DNA from: Thunnus maccoyii
Taxonomy: Eukaryota; Chordata; Actinopteri; Scombriformes; Scombridae
DNA: 64,000 bases
Direction: 5' to 3'
NCBI RefSeq assembly: GCF_910596095.1
Contig: NC_056535.1
Span: 24,878,505 to 24,942,504, forward strand
Below the pieces are notes generated by a model that searched no databases, was not told the origin of the DNA, and worked only from the letters and a program-made list of their open reading frames with translations. Position 1 is the stretch's first letter; each line of letters opens with the position of its first letter. This document shows positions 12,213 to 27,000 of the stretch, piece by piece. Both the position numbers and the translations under genes were made by a program.

Positions 12213-12218
12213 AATAAA
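12213..12218 (+). terminator. bcdin3d polyadenylation signal AATAAA
   Basis: The only canonical AATAAA downstream of the bcdin3d stop, 147 bases after it. This implies a short 3'UTR ending near 12235. Confidence 0.6.
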
Positions 12219-12235
12219 GTAAAGATGCCCAAAAA

Positions 12236-14768
12236 ATTAATGTATTCCAGCTTTTCAAATGTTAAGATTTGTGTATGTCTTTGTCTTAAATGATAGTAAA
12301 CTCCATCATTGGGTTGTGGACTTCACCATTTCCTGACGTGTTATAGAACTAACAATTCATCAATTGATGAAACAAGAACATTGGCAGATGAATTGATAGT
12401 AACTGTCAGTCGCAGCTCTAAAGGAAATCTAAAGGAATCTAAAACTCCCGTCACATTTTAAATGGATATTTTGTAGCTGAAATCTTCAAATACAATTGTA
12501 TTATTTTTGTCATTTGTTTTGGAAAATAATATATACACATCAGATATTGCCTGGCTTACAACTTTATATATACAATCAATACCACACAGATTAAAAGATG
12601 AAAGACACCATTTTTATATAATCAAGAGGTTATTCCCTTCTGTGTCAGAGCTGACCGAAACACACTGGTCAAAAACTCACAAACAAAACATTCTAATTTT
12701 AATCATTTTAATTACAGAATACTAAAAATAACATTACATAAAATGTCTTTTTAAAAGAAACCATTGAATATTACAAAGGTTGTAAATTTTGTAAAGTTAG
12801 GATATAAAATCTTTGAACAGTGGTGCATAATTGAAAAGAAAAATAATTTTCATAAAATGTATATATTAACTGTTCTACTACATAAAAAATGAGATGGACA
12901 CAAATCGCAGACAGACGAGATGAGTTGACACCGCCATTACCGCAGTGAGCTCTCCTTTCGAAGGAAGAAAGACTTGAGATGCACAGCACACACCACAATC
13001 AGCTTAAGTTCTCAAGTTATGTCTATGTTCAAAAAAAAAAAAAAAAAAAAAAAAAAAGGGTTACCATTTACAACAGTGGAAAAACAAACAACTACAAAAA
13101 GTGACTTGGTGACTGCTCCCAATATTCACACACACATCTCGATGGGTAAAAACCCTTCTAAACTGGCCTTGGTTCCATAAACACACACAGTTTTTTCCAC
13201 AGGTTTAAGCTGTACAAAGAGTTGCAAAATCTGAGAAACCTCATACTTAAATCATTCCACCAAGACAGGGAAATAATGATCAGTTGTCTTTCAGTCTTGT
13301 AACACAACCATTCCTATATCCTACTGTACAACTGGTCAGTCAGATCCACTGAAAGCTACTGTGGTCACGTAATTCAATATCAGGAGGTCAACCATAAGGA
13401 ATTGGAATAGACTATACACAAGGGGGAAGAATGGGGGGATGTGGTGGGGGGGGGGGGGATAGGTGGGCATGCATAATCCAACAGTGTGCTTGCTTTCTTC
13501 CTTCCTCTTCTCTCTGAGTTTAACGTCACCCTGTGTCACATCATCAGGAGCCCTTGATTAGATGTTTTAGTCAACACCACAGAACGCTCAAAAAGAAAAA
13601 AATCAACCAATCGAGGACATTCGGATGCCTGTTTGAACCGTGGATGTCCCCTCTTACATGTACGACACACTGGCCAGTCATGTCCAAACAGAGGTATTTC
13701 ATTAAGTCTCCTGCCGTTTGGGAGACGCTTTGTGTCACATTTTTGGTAAACAGACACGTACAGGTGGGGTGGAGGGGGGGTGGGGGGGTCGAAGGGGAGC
13801 GATCAAACAGTTCGTTAAGGTGTTCTTTCAAAAAAAATGTCAAGATATGGTTTTAATTCAGAGTTACGCTGAGTGGCAGAATCACTGTTCCTTCTGTGCA
13901 GTAGTAGTGGTTTCAGTGGCCCATGAAAGACCAGTTGGAGAGATGCAGAGGGAAAAAGAGTGAATAAGAGAAGGTAGAGGGGAAACAAGACAGTAACCCA
14001 GAGGAAATCTTAGAAGACAAAAAGACATCTGAGACAACGGAGGCATTGAGGAGGAAATGAGGCGAGAGACACCAGCAGAGCTACTTGGTTTGGCTGGTCT
14101 GTTGCTCAGACAGCTGGAGTTTTTCACCAGGGATCCAGGAGCTGCTGCTTCTCATGTAAGCTAATGCTGTTTAGGTTCAGATGAGTCCCCCTGAGTTAGT
14201 GCACACATCAGAGTCAGGCAGGCCTTGCCCGCTTGTTCGTTAAGAAATCCACAAAAAGAAGCAATAAGAAAAAAAAAAAAAAAAAAAATCAATTCAGCAA
14301 TTTTATATCAAGCTTACAATTAGCTTTGGAGAAAGAGAGCCCGTTGTAGTTTTACAAGTCTATGATTGGAGAAAGACTGGGTGGATGTTGTTAGTGTGGA
14401 GGAGGGTGAGGGGGGAAAAAGTTCAGGCGAAAAATACGGCAGCTCCCACAAAGTGGTGCGGCTGACGTCTGAGTCCTGCTCATTTTCTGAAAACTCTGAG
14501 AAGTAAGTTTTGTGTTGTGGATGCAATGTGCGTTATGTAGTGCCCAACCAGAGACTGGCTTGTGTTGTTTGAGCATGCTCATACTGTTTTTATACTGTGA
14601 TCTGAACATCTGACATGATTCTCAAGTGGTCGTTGGTGCGGGTCTGCCCAGCAGGCGAGTGGTTGGGGATCTGGTCAGGTGCTGGTGTTGCGGTTACGCT
14701 GACTGTGCCTCAGTCAGACAGACAGGTAGACAGGCAGGTGGGCTGTTAACGGAAGTTGGGAGCCGAGG
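12236..14768 (-). other. bcdin3d/ppp4r1l convergent intergenic region and ppp4r1l 3'UTR
   Basis: Non-coding DNA after the ppp4r1l stop (read on the - strand). A fragment of the AT-rich dispersed repeat lies near 12345-12420. Minus-strand ATTAAA signals occur around 12696-12713 and would end a 3'UTR of about 2 kb. A 27-base A tract lies at 13031-13057, a 13-base G tract at 13446-13458, and another A tract near 14270-14288. The small open frames have no recognisable domain. This is also where two ancestral gene blocks join. Confidence 0.5.
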
Positions 14769-17700
14769 CTAAATCAAGGGAGCCGTGTCCATCAAGCCTT
14801 TGTTGGGGTCCAGGCTGGCGAAGAAGCGGACGTCCCGGTCCTTGTCAGACTGCAGAGCCATCACAGTCTCTTCCAGCTCGTCAGAGTAGGCACAGCCCGG
14901 CTCCTTGAAGTACGCTGTACACAAAGCACAAGACTGTCAGTGGAAAGAGAAAGCTACGAGGTGTGTGTCAGAGGAAAAAGGGCAAAGCGTGTGTTAAAGG
15001 CATAGTTCAACATTTCGGAAATACAAGAAGATGGAAAACACTATCACATCTGTGCAAAGTATGGAGCAAGAGCCAGGGGATGGTTTGCTTAGCTTAGCTT
15101 AAAGACTGGAAGCAAGGTAACAGTTAGCCAATCCAAAAGGTAAAAAAAATCCACCTAACACAACCTCTAAAACTCCCAGATTCACATATTAAACCTTGTT
15201 TGTTTGGTCCAAACAGAAATAGCGACAAGTTGGTTCAGTCATTTAGTTTATTTGCAGTTTACCTTTCTCCATGACGCTCTGTCGTAGAGCCTTGGCCACT
15301 AGTACGCGAACATTAGCCACCGGGTCTGAGGAGAGGCTGAGCAGGCTGGGCAAGAGGTGCTGGCTGAACTGCTCCATGGGCATACAGTCCTCTTCCACTA
15401 CGGCCTAAAGAAAATACAAGGAAACATAAAACACACAGTCACACGGACAGGCTGGTGTGAAAGACAGCTAGCCAAACAGGAAGAAGTGACTCGAGGCATT
15501 CATGAGGATGAACCTCTGTCACAACAGCCAGAAGATACTAATAACAGAACAAAGCATCTGATTAAACAGAGAAGTTGACAAACAGGCTCATGCATGACGA
15601 GTTCTTCACTATCTTATTACCATAATACATAGTTGGAGTTAGTCATATCTGTTTATTAACAGTCAGCCACTGTGTCTTTTGTTTGTATCCATTAAACAAT
15701 ATTGTATGATGGTAGAAAATATGACTAATAGAAAATAAAATCAAATGAAATCACCACAGTTTTAACCACATCACAGCGGACACCCAAGATTAGCATCATC
15801 AATTCAGTATCCAACCAAATGTGAAATATGGTCACAATCTCCCCCTCTGTTCCTAAGTAATGGCCAGAAAAGTCTTTTTGCAGAACATTATGATGTCACA
15901 GTGAAGTTGACCTTTCACCTTTTGGATATAAAAAGATAATCACTTCATCATTTTATCCTATCCTGCATTTGTGTGAAGCTTTGTCATGATCAACGGATGA
16001 ATTCTTCAGTTATGGCCAAAAACGTGTTTTGTGAGTTCACAGTGACCTGAAATTCCCTCAAGATGTTCCTGAGATATTGTGTTCAGACAACCCGAAAACA
16101 TAATGCCTCCAGCCAGCGCAAGCGATCAAACAGGTGTGCGGCTATCTATGCGGTTGAAAAACAGGTATAGAGATGGAAGCTGAGATGAGCGCTACAGACC
16201 TGGCAGATGAAGGCAAAAGCCTGCCGCCCCACCCACTTGGGACAGTGGCAGAACCTGACGGTGAGCTCGTTGATGAAGTTCAGGCCCAGGTCATCAGCCC
16301 CACATGCATACAGCTTCTGGAGGATCTCTACAACCTGACAACATAAGGGATAATGACACACTTAATTTGGTTTTCTCAGTGCAGGGTAAAAATAAAGCTG
16401 CAGTTAATCTGCATTCAAACTGGTTAGACGTTTGTCAACATTTGCGTGAAGGTCCTTGGAATCAATCTTTACAAAATATGAGCAAAACGTTACAGTTTTG
16501 AAACTGTAAAGGCTCAGCGACACCGAGTGTTTGTGTTCTCATAGAAACAGGGTTCTCCACGCATCTTCCAACAAAAAGCAGCTGAACCAGGTGCCTCTCA
16601 GTTGGAGGACAGCAGGCAAACAAAAGGTACTGGAGCACACTGATTAGATTGACTGATTGATGTTTCTGTTCTCATTCTCAAAAGAGACGTTATGGTACGT
16701 TATTTTTCTATGAACAACGGTTGTACTGTGAGGAAAATTAAACAAAACTAGACAATTAAAAAGAAGTCCACAGGCACAACCTGCAGACTGCAGGCAGAAC
16801 CAGGTGCACCAGCTTAAAATGCCGTGCTGAAACAAGTTCAGGTACGCAAAGTGTGACAAGAGCGACTCCCCTTATTTATGTTTGAGGGAGACTACGTTAG
16901 CTAAAGGAGACGAGAGGTGTTCTGGCAAATGGCTGAGGGACCCGACACTGAAGCGTTGTGAGGGGGTGATAAATGTAAACCAATGGCAACAAAGCAGGAA
17001 AAGGAGCATTGCACCGTTTATAAACGAACGCTCACCGAAACAGCATGTAATCCCCTCAAGGGCTTCAAGTGTGACCGTTTACATTCTGTTACTTCTACTA
17101 CTACTATCTGTGTTGAGTTAACGCTAGGTATGGTAGGTAAATATGTCAGGTGTAAGAGCCTAACTTAACATTAGGATCCTCAGGACTTCCAGAGCTATAC
17201 CATAAAATAAAATTAGATTAATTAATAAAATAGATGATTAAAAATTAATTTAAAAAATAGGATGACAGTTGATCAAATAAAGTCATTACTGCAATGTCCA
17301 GTCAGAGTTCATGTTGGCATGGACAATTCATTTTCATTTTCATATTCACTATTAGCCTAAGACGACCTCTGGTGCTGCTGCAGTTCAACACACTGTTGCA
17401 GAATCCTCGGCAAAGTGTGTGACTTATGCTCCCTCACTCGATTTTACACATCCGTAGTATTGTGAAATGACTTAATGCATGATAATTGTGAAACTGTGAC
17501 TTTTCCTCAGACTATAATTGTACCATCAAAACCTATAATCGTTGCATCTCTAGTAGCAATACTGAAAGCTGCACAGACTGAAAAACTCATACCGAAACAA
17601 ATGAGGATTCAGTAACTCCTCTCCATTGTCCTCGTAGCCGAGTTAAGATGGTCAAACACAGTACAACCATGAGTCACAGCGTTACTTTATCACATACACA

Positions 17701-17999
17701 CAACACACACACCAAACATCATCCATCAGTGGGACTCATTTCCCTTTTGTCTTAAAATTTTCCAGAGCTTTCGCTGACCCTGGTGATCTGTCACAAGCTG
17801 CCAGCATACTTCCTCACCACATGTTCCCTCCGCCAATAAAAACACGAGCTGAGTGACGTAAACTCACCAGTTTGTACGAGATCCACCTGACTTCTGAGAC
17901 TTTGTCAGAGCAGAGTGTGAGCGCTATCTGTCTGAGGTAGTCATACACGTCGTAGTGGCTGTACAACTCTATGATCAAGATCAACTGCCTGGAGGGGGA

Positions 18000-18072
<73 letters not shown>

Positions 18073-21000
18073 CTTCAGTCATAACACAATAAATATTCAT
18101 ATTTAAAATAAAATAAACCACAATTCAAAATGTCCTTTTATGGATAGAAAAAGTAAATAAACTGTTTAGATTAGCTAAATTATATCTTATCCATATAAAA
18201 TTTTACAAAAGCAGAATTGTAACTACTATTGATTCATCTGAACAGCAATCAAATCACATTTCATATTTATCAACTAACTCAGGAAGAGGAAGGTTATGTG
18301 TTACATATATACAGTATATTAACACTGTCATCAGCTCTGCCACACTGATTGGATGTTGGTCTGAATAAGAGACTCTGCTAAAATGAAAATGCAAGTATTT
18401 CCTATTTAATCCTGACTGGAAGAGGAAAAGAAGACGCACTCTGCCAGCTCGTATCTGAACCTCCAGTTGCGACTATTGTCCGTCACCATGAACTCCTGCA
18501 GCTGGTACAGATATTCTCTCCTCTTGTCAGCGTGCAGCAGCTGCAGAAGAAGAAGAAGATGCACATGAACCATCTTAGCCATATAGTGTTACCAAATCTT
18601 ACTAGTCTTGTGCTTCATATGAATCAAAAATGCTTACTAGCCTTACTCTCAGTGTTATCATATTTGGACCAGCGGCAGATACATCTATGATCTTACCTTG
18701 AGGAAGTCATAGAGGTGTTTGAGCACGCCGATGCGGACCTCATCCAGGTCTTTCAGAAAACCGTTGAAGATGGGTACCAGATCGGCCGCTGTCAGCTGGT
18801 CTCCCAGGATGACTGCCAGTTCATGGATGGAGAAAGCCAGTGTACGCCGCACTTTCCACTGAGAGTTGGGAGGTAGAAGGAAATATGAAACATAAAGTGA
18901 AACCAGAACATCCGGGTTCTGCTCCAGAAATAAGAAAACTTCATTCAAAATCCCACTGACGTTTATAATAATGCAAATAAGTAGAAGTCCAGTAAGTCAT
19001 GTGGCTCACTCGGTATGTTTAGATAAGGACTGTAATTTTTTATTCATTATTTCTCCTTCTTTAGCATTTGATGCATTTTAAACAGCAAAACAACCACATT
19101 GATTTATTTTAAATACCGACAAAGAAGGAAATTGTAGCTATTGAGAAATATGCAATTTATCTGAACTCTGTAGTAATTGGTGTGACATTCAGTGCTGTTA
19201 TGTAGTAATGAACACCAGTGTGACTCGGAAATGCTGCCGTTTCAAGTGAAGCAACATTTCCCTTTGTACGTTTCTCTCTCTTGCTGACATCCTCAAGAAA
19301 TGCATTTGCACAATAATTGACATGTTACTGTATGAAAGGTGTTGACCCGAGTCAAACCAGGGACATACAAAATAAACAAAGCCAGCTGTTGTCATTGATG
19401 TAGTCTCTCTCGTTTCAGAACGAAACACCAAATCCAATCCCCCGGTTTCTCTGCCTACCTGCACATCAGTAGCGAGGGTTTCATACGTGTCCTTGAGGCA
19501 GTGCCAGTTCTGTCGGCCCAGAGTGAGCGCCACCCCTGGCAGGCTGAAGGCACAGTGTTTGGCTATCTCTGTATCCACCGTCTGAGCCCGAGCTGGGTCC
19601 GTCATAGAGAGGTACTGATCCAACAGCTGCTGAGGGATGACGTTCTGGAGACGGAGTGAGAGATTAAAGAGTCTGATGGTCAAGGAGGAACGGGGGATGC
19701 ACGGTGCGAGGGTATTTAATAATCCATGTCTGTTTCAAATCGATATCAACCGAAGGAGCGGATCGATATTTCCAGGATGTATGATGGTAGCGCTGACTCA
19801 CCTGGATCTTAGGCTTATCATCGGACAGTGGGCTGTTAGCAGACTCTTCCTTTCCCTCTTCCTCCACACTTTCAATTAGTTCAGATTCCTGAGGAAAATA
19901 CAAACATCCACACACCGTTAGGAAACAAACAAGCACAGTATCCAATTTAAGACTTTAAACCTTTTTGTCACTGTTTTCTTAATTCTCAATAGATGCACAA
20001 AACCTGCCCAAAAGCTGGATTTATAGTTGCGCGTTATTGTAGGCTACAGTCTCAAAAATGTAACTACATGTTAGGGGCATAGCAGATACAGAGATACCTT
20101 GCGGGGACCACAAGAACTGTGATTAGTTATCTTGGGCTCATCTTCTCTCCTAGAAGTTTCTGATGCCAGTAGAGATTGCCGATAGTGAAGAAAACATTGA
20201 GGAAGTTGAAGAAACATTCAGCGATCTTTTCCTTTTCAAGGTCACTTTTCTGTTTGTTAACCGGGTTAATTTACTATCATCGTTATTTCAGTAACACACA
20301 TCTAGCAAAGCTTTCTAAACTGCTGATCTTCTGCTTGACACTCTCGATCACAGTGGATGAAATTGTTCAACTCTGCGACTACACAGCAGCAGTCTCATAT
20401 TCTGTAATGAGGTCAGGATGTACCTCCAATTCTACAAGTATGTGTGCAGCCCTTCGTCAGCCTATATCGCTAAGTAAATGCAAGAATGTGCTAGGGGGAA
20501 ATACAATTAAAGCCCGATACGGCACTCTAAATATATAAAACTTGTACTGTAGACATCATCAGAATCACTGTTAACCTCTTGTATCAAGTATAAATCCAGC
20601 TTAAGTCCAGAATAATGTAATTACTGAGTATATCTGTCACATATACAATAATAATATTATCTGAATAGTCTCGTACTAGAACAGGGGAGTCAGGAGGAGA
20701 CTCTTGCTGATCCTCCAAAGGCTCCGTCTGCGTCTCCTCGTCCCCTTGCTCCTGGACGGGGCACGACTCCGGGGCTGAGGGGGTTTCCATCGTTTGCTCC
20801 TCTTCTGCGGGAGTCTCTTCACTCTCTGACTGCACCTCCACAGATTTTCTCTCCACGACCGGGCTCTCGGTGTTGCTCTCGGGTTCCATCGCTAGCTGGG
20901 TTTCTGTCAGGCTGTCGTCTCCTGGGCTGTCGAGCTGGGCTGCCTTTAGAGCTGCTGACAATACCTGGACTTGAGCTGGAGGAAAATTGCACATGCGCGG

Positions 21001-24000
21001 CTCATTTAACTTGAATAAATACACGACAACAGCTAATTATCACAAATGATGCCAAGGGGAGTGCTGCGTGTCTACAGTTAATCATATATATTCTGGCTCT
21101 GTATGCTCACCTTGTACATCGGGGTCATCAATGTGCGGTTGCAAACAGTCCAAGACCTTCTGGATCTGGTCGCTGGTAGTTTGACCGGGGCTGGACTTGG
21201 AATCGGGACAATTGTCTTCAGGTTCCTCCTCCTTCTCCTCTTTCTTTTCCTCTGTTGTGTGACAACTTAGCATCTCCAGTTCCCCACTGATGTCTGGTAA
21301 AGGAGACCTCCAATAATGGAAAGAATTAAAGTTCTCGTCTGTTTGCTCCATTTCTTTTGTGTTCTTAGCGTTGTTTGTGGTCTTAGGGCTGTTGTTGCGG
21401 TTTGGGATGCTGTGGGTGAAGCCGTCGTGCATCATTCCGTGAACAGAAGTGTGGTTGTCGTCATAGTTGTGCATTTCCTCGCCGTCCCCTGTCGACACGT
21501 GCTCTGGGGATGGTGTGGCACGGCCGTCTTGATTGGGAGGCGTGTGAGTGATGGTTCTTTCTGTGTGGCAGCCGCTAATATCGGAGCAGTTCAGGGAGTT
21601 TAGGGAGCAGTCGCTGAAATGAGATTAACAAAATGTATATGAATGCTTAAAACTTCCAAAAATAATTGTGTCCAAAGCAGGAGAAAGGGTATACTGCATC
21701 TGGTCATTAGTGTCCTGTAAAAGATAGGAACTAGCCAAAGCCTTTTTTTTTTTTTTTTTTTTTTCACCAGCATCTGAGCTCAGCATTGTAGAGTTTTGAA
21801 CAGAAACACACTTTAAACCCCAATTCTACATTGGTCAAAGTGTAAATTTAATTGAAATATGCATTTCCAACTCTACATCTCTATTAGGAAAAACAACTTT
21901 CTGGTGAAAAAGATTCAAAGACACATCTGAATCCCTTTCATTTACCCATTTCTACTACTGCAGATATCCCTTTAAAAAAAAAGGAAAAATTAAACTTCAC
22001 AAACTGGTCTGTCCTGATCACACCCGCTGAAGTTTTGATCACGATTCAGTGGAGTGATGATGCAACACATCGAGCTGTGTTTGTGCCTGTACCAACACAA
22101 ACACATATTCGTGCTGTGCCACACCAGCATATCTTTATAATGACTTCTGCGTGATCAAACATGTATATTACTTGAATAGACTGAAGTCAGCCAACACCTG
22201 TAAACAAATGCTGGTGCAGAGGTGATGAAGGTCAGTCACCACGTGGTCTTACCTGTCTGATGTACACCTAGGAACCTCTAGTAGTGCGCCGTCCTCTCTG
22301 AAGTGAAGGCCTGTGCTGGAGGGATTGGCAAAGGTGGAGATGAAACGTCCCAGAGACTGAAAGGCAGCCTGGCGCACCTAAAAGCGGAAGAGAAAAGAAT
22401 CTGTTAAATTGTATCTACACCTGGTTGGGGTCTTAACCTATTCATGAACAGGAATATTTGTATGGGGTACCATTTTAAGCCCAAGTGTAGTCTGAAATAG
22501 TACAAACACATGTAGTTCTGTTTATACTGCACTGGGTGTCTGCACACACAGACATGTTCACTCATGCTCGTCTCTCTGCACAATCATAGATACACATTTC
22601 ACTGAACTGTGTAGACAAAATCAGTAACAAGAAGCTGCATACGGTGGTGAGGAAAATATATTTTCTAGATCCAGATCTAAGCAACAAGTGGCCCAATTTC
22701 ATCAGAGTGCAGAGGAAGTTACATATAAATGTGCTTGTAATCCATGTGCGCTCATTTGCATTAAGTTGTTTGTGTGTCTTACCCAACGGGACTGGTCACT
22801 GATGAGGCTGATGAACAGGGGGGACAATTTTGCACGTCGCACCTCTGGAGAGGTGGAGTTTGAGACCATCATGAAGCACTCGGCGCAGGCTTTCCTGATG
22901 CCCCACAGGCTGTCTGAGCACAGATCGAAGAACTTGGGCATCTAGGTTAAAAGTAAAAACAGAGTCGGTGTAAGTTAAAACTAACATTGAGTGTTTGAAC
23001 GGTGAACTGTCAACAGCAGGGTGCAAAGAAACTATTGACATATGGATGGAAAAGTAAAATGTGATATACAGTGAGGTTACGTGGCAGCTGTTTGACTTGG
23101 CTGCAAGCAAACACAGTTAACCTGAAGCAGAGGATGTGATTTTATAAGACTCAGGAAAAGGACACCATCATTTTAAATAATGCATATGTAAAAAAAAAAA
23201 AAAAAGGGTTTTAGTTTTGGAATTTGCGATCAAGAAAAAGGAGTCTAAGAGTTCTTACCAGTAGTTTTTCTGTGGCCTCCTGACCCACAATAGAACAAAA
23301 CTCTCCGAAATTTGCTGCACAGACCTGTAATAAATAATACAATGATAAAAATGGACAATGTAGGGAAAAAAAAGATAAATACATAACAAATCATTCTTAT
23401 TTTGTAACATCATTTTTTTATGTTTTACATACATGTCCTGGCTGATTTAATTTTTATATCGAAGGGAACACCCCTCCCACTCTGGCATAGAGACAGAGCG
23501 CAACGCGTCGTATTTTGAATACACGCCCACCGGAGGGGGAAACAAATCGGCGCCATAATATGCAACCAAGGGAACGAAACGCTAACGAAATGTCTGTAGC
23601 TAATTAAAAACCATTAGATTTCAGCATGTCAAAGGATTATTTTCGCACCCTATGTCTACCAGAGAGGAAACGGTCATTTATAGTATATGCTGAAACCAGT
23701 TAGATTAAGATGCAATACATGAATACAAAGGCCGACATCACGTCTACAGTGGCAGTAGCACAACTGTAGAGTAAACACACACAGACATCAGTGATCATTT
23801 CCCATTCGGGCTCTTTTTACAGTTAGCATGTCAGTTGAATGCCAGTTAGCTATTCTTTGATTTAAACATGTATTACAAACACTGCGTACCTTTCAGTTAA
23901 ACAGCTGTTCTGTTTTTACTTTCATGTGTGTTCTCTGTGACTAGCAGCGTGTCCTAGTATACATGTCATTTCTACCGAGGTTTTTGAGCTGCGGGCTGTC

Positions 24001-27000
24001 CATGCAGCTCAGGTTGGGTCTTTCTCTCCCACCACACAGCACACAGTCCTGTAATGTTACCCACTTTTGTCTTCTTAAAGGTTTTTCAGTTCGGCAGCTC
24101 ATAGTAACTTAGTTCTGGGTTCTTTGCCCTGTTGGCAGTGCGTCCCACCACCACACAGCAGCTTTTAGCCGTTTTTCTGTTTGCTAGCAGACAGAAGTAA
24201 CAAGGAGGCACCTTCACTAAATATAAAGTCAATGGAGAGAGATCAATTCTTGTCCCCTCCGGGCTGGGCGGGACCTAATTATGCTCTGTCTCTATCTGGA
24301 TCAGAAAAGCAATAAATTAAAAGACAATAAAAAACAGGTGGTGATTATGGATATTATATTATTGTGATTTGTAAATCTGAATTAACAAATATATACGCTG
24401 TCATTTCTTACAGCTTTAACCTCAATTTTACAATTTGAAGTTATACTGGAGTTCTGATTATATGGAGCAAGGATGTGTATCTTTCATTGAGGCATTAATC
24501 CTATTTTATCCTACTTTTTATTTTGGGGTCCTTTCATTAACTACAAAATTTAGTGGTTTAGGAGAGAAGAAGGATCATGAAGAGCTAAAAAAAAATAAAA
24601 AAATCATATTTTTAACCATCTTTGCAACTCCTAAATACCGTTCTCCAACTGGCACCGGTTACGCCGAGGAATTAACATTCCACACAGAAAACAACAGCGT
24701 AGTGTAGGCTAAGTTGATGCGCAAAACAGAATTAAGGCTGACTCGCAGAGTTATTGAATTTATCCTTTTACACCCCAAACACAATTTAACTCTAGATCAA
24801 ATAATTGTTTGCTCGTTTGTGAATGGAGTCTAAAAGTCTGGTAGATTCATAAACCTAAAAAATCAGGCTTTTTAAAGTCTCTTGAGCTCGATGAAGAAGG
24901 TTTGGAGGTTGTTACCTTTCGGACTTGGAAGAGTCTACTATCACTGCACAGGTCACAGAAGCGTGGCAGCAATAGATGCTCCACTGTGTCTTTGCTCAAC
25001 ATGGTGACGACTTTACACATGATCTGTGAGAGGAGACATGCGGAGAACGTTTAGTGCCTTTACTCGGGTCATGCCTGACGTTTCAGAGTTACTCTTCCCT
25101 GAAGAATAACAACTAGAACATGAAGCCTTTACACAAAGCTTTAACAAATGTGCCACTGAAGGAGAAACAATCAAGGTATTAAGAGTGGAGAGGGGAAAGA
25201 GGAAGTGTGTGTGTGTAAGTTTGAGGCAATGTGGGTTTCAGGATGCAGGACCTGAACTGAATTAGTAAATAGCTCCTTAATACAATATAAATACCATAAA
25301 ATAGAAATAATCATATTGAACATCAAAACTTTACACTAAATTTAAATTTATAGATTATAAACTACATCCGTTTAAATTAATTTACGGATTTTAGTTTAAA
25401 TTAAAATCTGTTTAACAAATACAGTTTTTAAACTTTGACAGTTCAATAACTCATGAGAAGTTTATAAAGTTCAAAAACAATCTCCGCTGGTATCAATCTC
25501 ATCCTATGAAAAAAAAACAAAACAAAACAACAACCACACTGTTCTCTATTTGGTGACTGAATTAGATAAAGCCACTAACTGAACACAATTAAGCAATAAA
25601 AGAAAGGCTCTGTGCCCGTCGACCTGCAATGAACTTGTGCAGATTTAATAGTTGAGCCATCAAATATACATGCAGCTTAAAGGCAGTTTGTCTCGTACCA
25701 TGTGACTTTTAGCTATATTGCATTCAAGTCTAAGCCCGTGGTGATGAACATCAGAGACTTTTTTTTAATTAAATATGAAGCATTTTAAAAATATGCACTC
25801 ATAACATAAAGGGATTTTCTTACAGCTACTGCCTCGATTTTGTAGTCGTCGTCACTGCTGGGTTCTGTGAGGTCGAGCAGAACTGGACAAACTTTGGTCT
25901 CCATATCAGCCTTAGAGATGAGGCCCTGCTCCAACAGGACGAGCAGCGCCGCCTGGCTGGTCTTCCGCACCTAGAAAAGATGCAGGGGGGGGAGTTTAAA
26001 ACCAGTTTTAAAAAAAACCTGGTGTGATAAGTTTATTTGTTTGTTCCCTTTTCTTAAAAGCTAAGAAGAGACTGGACACTTATTGATAGTACAGAAACAA
26101 AAAAAACAATGCTTGCTACTCTTAACAAGTAAAAAAAAAACTGAAAATTGGAAACCCACCTGGTTATTTGGATCAGTGAGATACCGGACTACAATTGGTA
26201 CCAAGTATCTTGAGAAAGCGGCTGGGAAGTTGGGCCGACTCTCATGTAAAAACATGGCGATGTTGGGGACCTGCTCCATCAGTTCGGCTCGCACTGTGGG
26301 CTCTGAGTAAACATCAAAGTATGAGCTCGTGGGTGCGTTACAATAAAATAATGTAGGCGATGCAACAATGTACTTAATTACTTTAATTTGAAAAATAACA
26401 ACAACACCAACAACAACAAAAAAAAAAACATAAAAAAAGGGAAGAAACAGTTTATGCAAATACTAAACCGGAGTTTAGGTCATGGTAGAAATATCTAGAG
26501 ACATACCAACTTAACAGAAAACAAGAAGATAAAAAAAAAAAAAAAAAGCATCTACCTCCATCTTCTGACATTCTGGCAACTGTCTCCATGACACTGATAA
26601 AGTCATTTTCATTATCACTGAACTCGCGAAGCACATCAAGCAGGCCACGAGCCACGATCTGCCTAGAAAGCAACAGGAGTGTCGAGTTAGTAGACTGCCT
26701 GCCAATACCTACGAGTGCTGAGAGCACACAGCGTAACTCACGGCACTGACGGAGCTGTTGAGTCCATTACACACGTTATGTTTTCGGAAATGACAGGAAG
26801 GCTCAAACCATGTGAAGCTGAGCATGAAAAGCATGAAGACAGGAACTAAACATGTGTTTGTGTGGAGACAGCAGAGCAGTATGTAAATGTTTGTGGAGGC
26901 GCTTTGTTTCAAACAAAAAGTATATCATGAGGACTTTAAATACGCTTTGACATTAAGGCCACATTAAAAAAAAAAAAAACACACAAATAAAATATAAAAA

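Noticed and set aside
20176-20538. 120-codon + strand frame in ppp4r1l intron 12
   Set aside because: No domain, biased hydrophobic start, and antisense inside an intron. At most an old mobile element.
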